This document shows, piece after piece, positions 21,301 to 33,600 of a DNA stretch of 64,000 nt; position 1 is the stretch's first letter, and each line of letters starts with the position of its first letter. The stretch lies in the NCBI RefSeq assembly GCF_019925205.1, contig NC_083565.1, forward strand, positions 35,120,241-35,184,240, written 5' to 3'. The notes beneath the pieces are model-generated. The model was not told the origin of the DNA. It made no database searches and worked only from the letters and a program-made list of their open reading frames with translations. Source of the stretch: Metopolophium dirhodum (taxonomy: Eukaryota > Arthropoda > Insecta > Hemiptera > Aphididae). Made by a program: the position numbers and the translations under genes.

Positions 21301-21656
21301 GACGACTATATGATATTTGTTGGCTTCATAAGTTCGAGTTATCTCAACTATATTAATATTATTATGTATACTATTTTTTTCCGTCTAAATATATATATAT
21401 TATATACAGTCTTAAATCTAATAGAAATATCTCTCGCTCTATATATATATATAACATAATATTATAAATAAATAAATACAAACATTACTATTTATATATT
21501 ATAAACACGTTAAGTACGCGGCCGTTTGTACTTTGCACAATATAGTACGGTCATTGTTGTGGCTTTGTATAATTAGACCGGTCATCGACGGCAACAACGT
21601 TGTTGTTGTGACGATTGCACGTCGTTGGCTGCCGCCGACCGCTGTTTCGCGTCGCG

Positions 21657-21688
21657 TCAAGCCGCAGCCGAGTGCATGCCCATCGGAC
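21657..21688 (-). CDS. fusilli: ESRP terminal coding exon (long-tail isoform)
   Basis: After acceptor TTTTACAG the exon reads, in the phase set by the previous exon, G-PMGMHSAAA and a TGA stop. Short, so support rests on the strong acceptor and perfect phase. Confidence 0.6.
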
Positions 21689-24600
21689 CTGTAAAATGTT
21701 TAGTTTTAATAATTATAATCCTCCAGAGACGATCGCTCGTCGTCGTTGGGGGAATTGGAAAGTGGCCATAGATAATAATATTATGTTATAATCATAGTAT
21801 TGTTATAAAGGTCCAGTAGCGTGTAACATAGGGTATTAGGGTCCAAGTGTGGCTCAGGCAAAACCTCAAATATGGGTGGGTGGGTGAGTAATGGTAGAAG
21901 AAAAATTTAGGAAATTTTATAGGACGGTATAACAGTATTATTAGGGGTAGGTCACCTAAAATTATTTGAGCAACACCAATTTTTTTTATGAGACACGCCA
22001 CTGTAAAGGTGAGATATACAACTAAAAAAATATTTATATTCTATACAAACATACCTACGTTCATTGTGCAAAACTGAGGATTCTGTTGCATGTAATCGAT
22101 GTTCCACTGAAAATAACGATTCGAACAAAAAGACACAATTAGTTAGTACTTTAGCTATAAAATATAATATATTTTAGTTAAATAAATTATTAAATAGATG
22201 TACTAATTATAATATAATAATAATAACTCATAAGATAAACCTATTATATTATACTACAGTATTTTTAATTCTGGCCTTGCGACTACAAATTAAATACCCA
22301 CTTACAATTTTCTACTACTCTCAATATAGAATTTTTTTCTGCTACAAAAAGAAAGTCAGACAAAAACACACACATACATAATCATAAAAATATAATTAAT
22401 TTATCATGTATACTCATGTTGTAGTACCTTCGCTGGGAGGCCTTTACAGTCTGTCTAATCTGCCTTTTTATTTTTATTTATTTTAACATATAAACCATAA
22501 ATTGTTCTTATTGTTCCTCTTTTTTATAACGGATTGAATAAAAACATATTAACCAAAAAAAAAAAAAATTTCGTTTCGATTAAAATCTAAAATACATAAT
22601 AGTTTGTGTGTGTGTGCGGGGGACGGAGTGGTCGAGCGGACTACGGCGTCGGTTTCGACGCGTACCGTCGCCGGTTCGAATCTCGACCACGGGCATGGCA
22701 GAAACCTACAGGTGCCCAATTTGAAATTCTGCCATAACCAAACACCACACGTGTTTACCAACCTACAGTACCCTCCCCTACAAACAAAAAAAACAAACAG
22801 CTAATGGCCATAGTTCAATAGTTGCAGGGCTCAATGATCAATAAAATAATAATAATAATAGTTTGTATTATATTATACATTCACTAACTTTCAGAGTCAT
22901 ACTAAGAAACTGGCGACACTATCAATTCGTTACGAGTCGATTTCGGATACGTGAATATTACCGTGTGGAGTACCTTCCTATTATTAATTGTATACATAGT
23001 AATATTTTTAGTGTTTTAGTGTACCGCAGCAGTAGAAAAATATTATCATACGATTAAAATCGACTTGGTTAGGTTAGGTTAGTTAATAAAATTATGCCTA
23101 TAAAGGAGTTCGAATAATAACACGGAACCTATAATAGGCTTCTTATCTGAACTTGCGCTGTAGCCTGTAGTGCAGCGTCAAAACTTTAATCAAATTATTA
23201 TTATCTATCTTTATTTGTGTGGTTAGTAGTAAGCTAATTCATGTGATATTTCCAAAATTCCAAATTAAAAATCATTAGAAAACTACTACATTCTAAGAGA
23301 CTAGTTATAATATAAACATAATATTATAATGATTAATGAGCATTATTGGACGCATAGCACAGAAGGTTGATCCAGTAACAATACATACTTCTGTTTTTTA
23401 ATAAGAACCTCCCCCCCCTCATATAACTTTTAATTATTCAGTAAATATTTTTTTTAAGAATTTTGATGTATCTAAAATTCGAGAGAATAGTTTTCGAGTT
23501 ATAGAACTTTGTGTACTAAGGACAATAATATGTATATGTGGTAATGGGTTAAGAGGGCTTCAGTCGTTTTTAACTAATATAGATTTGACTAATCTAAACA
23601 TAAATGTTGTTTATTTTAATATTTTTAAATATATTAAAATTCCGTATCATGAAATAAATCTTAAGGGGGCTGCAGTCGATGAAAAAAAAAATGGTTTTAA
23701 GACCAAAAAGCCCAACGAAACTGGAGGAATTTGGTTTGACGGAATTTAATTTTTAAAATTGATTTTCATTGATTACCAAGTTCATTCGAGGCAACTTTGA
23801 ATACCTATTTTTTTAGCTATGATATTTATATGAATAAAAATATGATTTTTAGATTCTGAGCGAAGCGATGAATGTATTTTTGTATTTATAATAACACATT
23901 ATATGACATTAACAATAATTGGAATATTAAAAACCACCTCGATGGAAAATTATGGTAAACTTGTTAATCATTCTATAATCTGTTTTCAAAAATTAAAATC
24001 CGTCAAACCAAATTCCTACACCTATTTTTTGGTCTAAAAGTCACTTTTTTTCATCGACTGGAGCCCCTTTAAATTGTTATGGGTGCTTAGATGAATTGAA
24101 CATTTTAATAATTACTATCGATGTATCAATATGAATAATTTGTATAGACGATCCATAACTCTAGAATATTTAACACATTTGAATCGTTTTAAATATAAAT
24201 AATATATTATTAAATAATTTTAAAAAAAACCTCTTTTTCAAATTGATTTTTCTGATTGTAAATGGTTTGTTTTTATTGGAAATGTTAAGATACAGAAAAT
24301 CGATTCTCCTGAAAAATCAGTATTTCGGCATAGGTACGTTTTGGATTTCCACCCCTCATATACAGACACGGGACATATTTTATAGGGCAACAGGTGTATA
24401 GGATTTACCTCGGACACGGAGTGTATGAGATTGCACATGTCCACGGGCGGCGGGGGCTGCATCGGCGGCGGCGTGCCCTGCATGATGAGTAGCGCGGGCT
24501 GTTGGTGCGGCGGCGATATGGGTGGCGACGGGTACGGCCAGTAGAGGATCGGCGGCGGGTACGGCGCGCCCAGCGACGGCGGCGGCTGGTGGCCTATCAG

Positions 24601-27600
24601 CGGCGGTGGCCCGGAGAACGGCGAGTAGTTGGAAGTCGGTGGCGGGAACGGCGGAGAAGTCATCAGCGGTCCGCCTGCGTGTGCACAAAATACATAACTT
24701 TGTAAGTACAATATTAAAACATATACTGAAATATAAATATAAATATTATATTTTATTATATTATAGTTAAGGGTTATTGAACCGGTATGCGGTAAGGATG
24801 GATGTATAATATTATAATATAAAAGCTCGGAAAATATATAATGTATATAATAATATATATAATTTAAAAAAAAAATCATAAGTTTTAACAAGCGCGGAAA
24901 TGGGATTACGGAGGATGATGATGATAAAATATATAAATAATGTCAGTAAACCTCGGACATAAAAAGCGAAAGGAAAAGTGAAATAAGCGTTTAAAAATAA
25001 AAAAAAATATTATATACTTAAACTATATTGTATATATTATGTGTAATATATGTTAAAAATTATTTATATAGTTTTAACGGACTCACCGGAAAGATTAACA
25101 CCACCAATCACCAGCAACCAATATATAAATTTTGCTTTTATACGCCCCGTGCTCTAAATTTATTTACCAACAACATGTGTGAACACCGTAGTTAAATCTA
25201 ATACGTTTTGTAATGAGAAAAAAATATAAAAAAAAAAATAAATAATATAAGCCATGATAAAATACGTCTAAATAAATAAATAAAAAATGTCAAGCGAACG
25301 ATTTTTTTCCGTCGTCCAAATACAGTCGCGGATCCGCCACACATTTCGCGTCCATTCTTGATGACCAGACGAAACCTCTATATATATTAGAATAAGCGAG
25401 TATTTTGTTAAGATTATATTTTTCTTAAAAAGTACAGTTCATTACACGACTGTGACACGTTGGTGATCCATCGGAGGTAGTGTTCAGCCATGCAGTGGCG
25501 CCGATCTAAGACGTATTATTCATTTTAGGGTTGTACCGTCATCTCTCATAAAGCATAATATATCATGTAAAAATATTTAAAAAAAGAGAGAGTGGATATT
25601 TTTGTGTAGGATTTTTATTCCTACGATATCGACTTAAATAAAACCTCGGCGCCACTGATGACCACATATACCCGCTGCGCGCAACCACCTGTACCGTGGT
25701 ACCACAGACGTTGACCACCTGCAGACAGGTATTGTTAGAGGAGCTTGGAAAAAGCTGCAGACAGTAGTTGTTATAGGTATAATAATATTAATAGTAACAT
25801 AACATTACACCTCACGTCCTCACACGATAGAGTGATTAGACGGGCAGCAAACAAGGGCAAAGGTCTCTCACACCAAGTAATATATATAGGTTGCGATATA
25901 CTATTTCATGAGGGATGTAAACGACCCACAAACACCACCAATCACGACCCCACAAATGCTATTTATTTTTGCTTAACATATTTTTTTAACCCGTCTGGCC
26001 ACCGCGTCTTTTTTTAATCTACATGCATCAGTACCTATATGTAATACTATTATGTATAATATATTAATATACTATATAAATATATAATAGTATGTATGTA
26101 TGTGTTTGTGTGTGTCGTATCAGGTCGGAAGTCCGGGGAGAACTCTGGTATCACCAATCCATTTGTTGTTTATTAGTTAGTAATTTTTGTTTTACGGATT
26201 GGCTCGAGTACAATATAAGATGTGTTGAAAGTTGTGGCAGAGGGAGAGGGTTATAATATGTATAAAAAAAAAATACGGACGTGTATACACACCACCCAAA
26301 GGTCCGAGAAGCACAATATACGTGTATCCGATTCGAAAGCTGTTTTTTTATTCTACGATTATTTATAAATTACATAAATATCTATTCTACTAAAATCCAT
26401 CATTTAAACCACAAAAGTTCGATTGACACCAAAGAACGAAATAACCGCTTTCGAATCCGACACCCGCACAATATATTTTATTTTCCCGGATCCAGTGAGG
26501 TTTTTAAAATCCAGAGACATAAACCACCATTTTGCATACGTATAGGTATGTGCAATTAATAATAATGATATTATTTTTTATTTTTACACACACTTAAGAA
26601 AAAAATACCGCAAAGTTAAACTAAAGTCTGTGTATAACTTTGTTCATTTTCCTTGTCTCCCTTGCAATTGTATAAAAGAGTCAGTTCGGTGTCAACAACG
26701 TATACAAATAAATAAGATAAAAAAGCAAAATAAAACATACGACTTCAACACCAAATTCCGTTAGGCAATATTTCGATATATTTTATATTACTATATAAAA
26801 ATAATTCGTCTATTATTATGATTATTAATATTAATGCGTAACATATTAAAAAAAAAAAAAAAAAAACGGGTCAATAAAAGATTTGTACACATTTCATATT
26901 CGCTATCTAGATACAGCATTTATTAAAATATTTAGTAGCACACAAATCCCAAGGTTCCGCTACAGTAAATTTATTTCTGCCCACACGGTCATTGAATCCA
27001 GGGAATAGGGTCCAGTTGTTCTGTTCAAATGTATAAGTTAGGCTTAGGCTGTCATAAGACAACAGGATTATCCAAACATTTTCAAAAATATATTATATCC
27101 CGCATATAAAGGATATCAGAAAAATAAAAATATTAAACAGCACTTTTCATCAATGTACCGACTGTGTTTAAAAAAATATATATATATTATAAGTTATAAT
27201 AGTATTATAACTGCTACAGTATTTTAACTGTATAAAATCCGTTACTGTAAATGTCAAATGTAGCATGCAATGGATACGTTTGACATAGTAATGATAACAA
27301 CGTGTATTGGTTAAATAAAATATTTGAACAGAACAACAAAAAATGTGCTAACAATGATATAAGTATATAGTAATGATCATGCAAAAAAAAAACACCAAGC
27401 TTGTACTAACCCCAGAACCATTTTACCACAATGACAGATTGATTATTATTAATGGTTGTAGATTTTACTATTTCATAGATAATATCCATTTCAATCACCA
27501 TACACGTGATTGGGCCACATGAAGCTTTTAATAGAATATATCTAAGCGCAAAACAATCCCACAATGTGTATGAAACAGATTAATATAGAAGAAATAAATT

Positions 27601-30600
27601 TATCAATAGCGAAAGCCTGAGACTTTTGAACAAAACGTAACTGGTGTTAATGTTATAAATAAAAAATAAAATTATTTAACTACTTAACTTAAAAATGTCT
27701 AAAGTCTAAAAACGCCTAAATAACTAATTAAAACAAAAAAGGTAAGTAATAATCTAATGATATTACATTTCATCAAATGATATGATTAAAACAGATTTTA
27801 AGCTAAACACATTAGGTTAGTCCTAGTTAAGCAAGGAAAAAACTAAAATAATAATAATATAAATAATAATAATAATATAAATAATAATTATAATAATAGG
27901 TTAACAGGGCCTATAAAACTATAAGACAGATGAAAAACGAAATAATAACAAATAATCCTAACAACAATAAGATATTAAATTAAAAATAATATAAAATGGG
28001 ATCTTTTTGATATTTAAGGAATGTTTGGTGAAAGTATTTAATGATTTTAGTGAACTGAATAAAGTCACATAAACAGTGGTCCATAAACTAATAAATTCCA
28101 TTAGTTAATTGGGAACAATATTTAAGTACATATTAGTAATTTAAAATTAGTCTTATAATCTATTAAAAGTAACTAAAAAAAAAGTTAAAAATTAATTTAC
28201 AAAATTCATTCAGTACCCTGTAAATGGTTTAAGCTCAATTGCTTTAAGTACGCTTTGTGCAGTCTGTATTTTTGTATATATAGATATATATGTATATATA
28301 CAATTTGTATATACTATATATAATATATAATGGAAAAATATATAATCCAGGATGGATAATGTTAAAAAAATAAAAACAAATTTTTGTGTAACCATTAACC
28401 ACTAACCATGTACCCGGTTATAAGCTCTAATAACCAAACTAACAACAGCAAATTAAAATTGGAGGGAGGGAAAACAGAGTGGTGGAAAGAAGTTAAATGG
28501 TATAAAACTGTGCAGGGTGTTGTAGATAAGGGGACGATGCGGCCATGGCAGCTGCTGCGGCTGCAGCCGCAGCCGCGTTAGGGCCTTGACCCATTTGAAA
28601 CATGGGCCCAGCAGCAGAAGCAGATGGTGGTGCAAACTGTCGTTTATTGGAACTTTCATGGCCACCAGGAAAAGCTTGTTGCCATGAACGTTTTTGTGGC
28701 GAATTGGCCGTTGGCGGCATGACAAACTGACCTCCAGCAGCCGAAACTGGCACATAAGGCTTAGCCGCCATGTTGTGTGGAAATCTTGGCATATTAAAGT
28801 ACATGTATGGTGAAGCTGCACTTTTAGCCATGTAATTTTGGGCACTATTATCCAATAAATGATGAGCCGCATTCGGAGATAATATAGATTGAATATTAGG
28901 CTGTTGTGCCATACCGCCATTCATGTCTTGTTGCTGTTTGGTGAGTAAAGCAAGATTGATCAATTGATTATGCTGAGCTAGTTGATACAACCATGATTCC
29001 TGTTGTTGCTGCTGCTGTTGTTGTTGTTGGGCAGCTGCCACAGCCGCACGCTGGAGGGCTAGGGTTTGGGCTAAATTCTGGGCGTAAACGGACATTGGAT
29101 CCCAAGCGGGCATTAGGGTAGGGACTGGGGTACCAGGATTAGCCACCTGGTTGGTGGTCATTAGAGGCTGTGCAGGTAACATACCAGGTGGTGATAATAG
29201 CGCTTTGGCGGCTACTGGGGATAAAGCTCCTGACGCAGCACCTCCGCCAGTCAACACCAGATGCATATCTTCACCAGAACACTGGAACACTTCGATGTAC
29301 CGTTGTTTTTTGCCAAAAGACATATAATTGTGGTGTTTAGCCATTGCTGCCTGAGCAGCACTGCCCTCGTTGTTCATTTGAATGAATGCTTCACCAGATG
29401 CATGACCCTAGGGGGGACAGTATTCGAAATTTAAATTATGAACGTCATAAAAAAGAACTGAATGGAACATACATAGGTATATTATGTATACATAGGCATA
29501 CAAAAAATATTGAATAGTCAAATAGTTTTAAAGTGACTAATTATTTTTAGTTTGAAGCAAAAGCATACAATTTAGTTATATTTTTCCATTTTTACCAAAT
29601 TATATATTAATATTACTTACCACAGAGTTGTAAACCATATGTACACCTTGGAATACAATATTTTTGGAATGTTCTCCAAGGAACTCAAGTATATGTTCTA
29701 CATTTGCTTCATATGGAAGTCCACGTAAGCGTATACAGTCTTTTCGTGTGCCACTAGTGATGACGTGCTGAGGCAATGGCAGAAGCGGTACATGCCCAAG
29801 AAGTGCAGTAGGCGAATTATTCACACCCGCTGTTGTTGTTACTGGGGTGGTAATGTTGCCATTGCTATCACTAGCTGTTGATCGCACAGATGGATCCATT
29901 GCACGATTCAAAACCTTAGAAAATTAAAAAAAAAAGGTTATCCTCGTTTTAGACAAATAAAAGCAAAAACAACAAAATTTTCATATTTAAATTAATACGT
30001 AAATTATTAAATAATCATTGTGATATATATCATCAAATGAAAAATTCTGAATTAATAATTACATACAGTAATCATATTTATTCTAATAAAAATTATTAAT
30101 TTTACTTAAGGAAAAAATATTTTTTTTTTGCATTGAATAATTTAAGATATTTTAAACATTTTTACCTGTTGTACTTCAGCTGTTGTACTCCTAAATAGTT
30201 CAATGTACCTTGTGCCTATTAGGTCTCTGTGCTTACTAAGTGCTTTAGGAGCATCATCTTCATCAGCAAATAGAACAAATGCATCACCCGTTGCACGTCC
30301 ATCAGGTTTTTTAACAAATAAAACACCATCTTCTCCATCCATTACGGAACAAGTTTGCTCACCATTTTCAAAGAAAGTAATCTAATATTTATATAAAAAA
30401 ATATTATTATTAAAGTAATAATATGCGTACAGTGCTTATGTATTTTAAACTAGGTATTTGAAACTTACGACATCTTTAGCTGTACAATCATAAGGTAAAC
30501 CCCTCATGCGCACAATTACTTGGGCACCCTTAGTGAGGAACGTTTGGGCTTCACTACTATTACCTGCAAGAATAAAAAATTATTTAAAATAAAATCATTT

Positions 30601-33600
30601 TTTATTTTATCATATAAAACTTTTTTAGTTTAACATACCCCCAGCAACATTTATGAAGTCTTCACCATTAGCTTTATATACTTCAATATAACGGCTACCA
30701 ATATGGTGCTTATGTCTTTTCATAGCCATGTCTCTGTGCTCTTGGTTCACAAAACGTACAACTGCTTCACCGTTACGACGACCATGCGCACTTAAACACA
30801 ATGCTACACCACCTCTGCAAAAATAAAATGTATTATATATAGTAAAAATCATATTATTTAAGGTCTTCGTGCTGAGTTGCATGAAAAATTGATTAATGGT
30901 TCACTAAAATGTAATGTAGTAATAATGGGCCACTAAATCATGTTTAAGGGACCATTAACTTACTACTAAATTATTAAATTTTTAATCATTGTTTATGCAA
31001 CCCGGCACAAAGGTTTTAATTTTTAACTAAACATACTTGGCTATATTAAGACCACGAAAGAACTTGGCTATGTCTTGATCAGATGATTGCCACGGAAGAC
31101 CTCTTGCTCTGACTACACAATTGTTATCTACTTCTTCATTTTTCCAACTATAAATAAAAATCAAATATATAATAGTTAGATTTGTTGATGTTGACTATAG
31201 TGAGACTTAAAATGTAATGCTGGGGTCACCAAATAATATTTTTGGAGGACTAAATTAGGATTTTGGAAGTTGTCAGGAGCCATCAAAACCTAATGTAAAT
31301 GTTTAACCAAAGGAAATAAATTCAAAATCAAATAAAAATTTATAAAATCCCATTTAATTCACCATAAAAAATAAACATTAAATTAAAAATTTCAAATTAA
31401 TCAAAATTGTTTTATACTTCATTGATTAATTAATGTAGAAAGTGATATTGAAAAATTAAACCCAACATTCTTAAAATATAATTAAAAATCATAAACTATA
31501 GAGAAAAATCGAAGTTAATCGAATCGGTGAAACAATGATAACTCTCGAAGAGTGAACTATCTACCTACAAAATCAAATCAATAATACAATTTGAATTATG
31601 CTCGTAGATATACATAACATATCCAGTGTAATTGTATAAATCACAATATATTTGGTACCAAGTTAAAATAAAAACATGTGTAACGATATCCATCTATACC
31701 TACTAAGAGAAATAAAGTATTCACCCAATAAAGAGATTTTTTGAATATAATTTAAATATCTAAATGTATGTATTTCAGTGCCATAGCTTACATACACACG
31801 ACATGTTTTATATAATATATGTAATATGGTGCACACAATCACAAAACTTTTATGTAATACAAGGCTTAAAAAAATATTCCAAAATAGGCACAAGGTATAA
31901 TATTAAGGCAATTGAAGTAGTTATTAAAGAGGTAATTGTTTAAATTATAATAATGACGTTATTATCGTTTTAAAATAATGAAAAAACAATAATAAAGAAA
32001 AATAACTCTTAGTAAAGTAATGGTTTAATAAAAAAAAATCTGTATATATTATTTTAATTGTAAACAAAAACAACAAGTAGGTACACGTCATAGATTATTA
32101 CTACAGAAGTGAGAAGAGTCGTCGTCGTGGCGATACCGAAAACTCAAATGGAATTGGTATATACACATGGACATAAAACGCTAATTGCTCGAGATCTATG
32201 CTCAATGGCGTTGTGATTATTATTATCGACAATCAATTATTTTATAAAATACGGCTGGTGAGTATAATACTGTATACCTATTAAATATTATCGCTTAAAA
32301 AAAGATGCATTTGCATCATATCGCTTTGTCCATCGGCAAAACATTAAGTTAGACACTATATAGACATTGCGTTTATGTGACATATTATTATTATGGATAA
32401 ATTAAAAGAAACAGATTAAAAAAAAAACCAGGCAATTGAAAAACGTCGTTATGGATTCGTTTGAACGACAAATCAGAACGTAATGAAACACGTCATTTGA
32501 GTGGAGGGCGAACCGAGTATCGATAACCCAGTTACGAAACGAAGACGCAACGGAAAAGCGGCAAGAGGGGAAGGTAGGTAAGTAGTTGGACGACGGGAAG
32601 TCGTCGAAATATGCATTTTTCATAACCTATTTACAACTATTGACCTTTGCCCATCGACCGTAATCGTATAATAGTGGTCGCAATTGGAAATTCAAATCGG
32701 GGACAACATCGAAAGTCTCCAATATTTAATAAAAAGAAAAAAAAAAATGATATTATTGATGATAAATGATAATAATACTATTACGGAGTAAATATCGACG
32801 ACGACGACGCCATCGTGAATAATGCATAATAAAACATTACATGCGATTATCTATCTCCATGAAACTAAAATTATGATGATTTTTTTTTTTGAGACCGACC
32901 CGAGGACATTTATCTAATACGGCCGTGAATTGTGAAAACAACACTCGAACGAGATAAGAAAAACATAATCACATTATTATTATAAGTAGGTATATGTCGT
33001 CGAAACTCTCCTCGTGGATGTGTAGGTAATTTAAAATATGAAGTATATCATAGGTACCTATAATATTATGTGTGTGTGCTGGTATTATATTGTATGCGTT
33101 TTTTTTTTCAGGGAGACCATAACTCGAGCGCGCGTTCGAGGAGTGAAAAATGAAATAAAACAATAGGCGCGGGGGGAGAGACAGAATGAAACAGAGACAG
33201 AGACAGAACAAGAGGTATTTTTTATTTTTTTTATCGTCTGCGCCCGTGTCAACGCCATAAGTCAAGAGTGCGTGTATTGGTATTGTGTTCGCCTCGTGGC
33301 TCGTTCGCGCCGTTTATAGTGTGCGAAGAGTTTGTGCGACACACGCGCACGTTTGGAGAATTAATTTTTTACTCGTATTGTGGTGATATATTAGTATTAT
33401 TATAATTAGACGGGTGAGGAAAACAACCGAAACCAAAAAAAATACGTACAACGCCGGGTGTAATAAACTGTCAAAATTATACCGAGTGTGTATGTGCGAT
33501 CGCGCGCGCCGCGGCGCTACTGCAGCAGGCTGCCGAATGCAAGCACGCACACACTTGTTGATGGCGACGAGTTTCACGATAATAATATAAATATTATAAT

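Larger units (their letters stand above)
17681..21656 (-). other. Convergent intergenic region, probably including a long ESRP 3' UTR
   Basis: About 4 kb of AT-rich sequence between the ends of the tubulin and ESRP genes, with no coding frame. Minus-strand AATAAA hexamers occur, for example near 18,892 and 19,252, so the 3' UTR of the long ESRP transcript may be several kb. The exact end is unknown. It contains (TAA)n at 18,000-18,029, (CA)n at 18,284-18,304 and (ATA)n near 20,514-20,545. Confidence 0.4.
22107..24408 (-). other. ESRP intron with SINE and MITE
   Basis: 2.3-kb intron. It contains a tRNA-derived SINE (22,608-22,856), a TTAA-flanked MITE (23,665-24,068), a partial MITE end at 23,549 and an interstitial run of three TTAGG-like units near 23,068. 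The rest is AT-rich. Confidence 0.65.

Noticed and set aside
22621..22700. Genuine tRNA gene
   Set aside because: Acceptor-stem halves do not pair, and a unique body, AAT tail and target duplication show it is a SINE.
23066..23083. TTAGG-like interstitial telomere repeat
   Set aside because: Only about three units. GGTTAGGTTAGG is frequent in insect DNA by chance and no telomeric context exists.
24380..24705. Alanine- and arginine-rich ORFs at 24,380-24,770 in other frames
   Set aside because: Alternative frames of the GC-rich ESRP exon. Only the proline-rich frame fits splice phases and family sequence.
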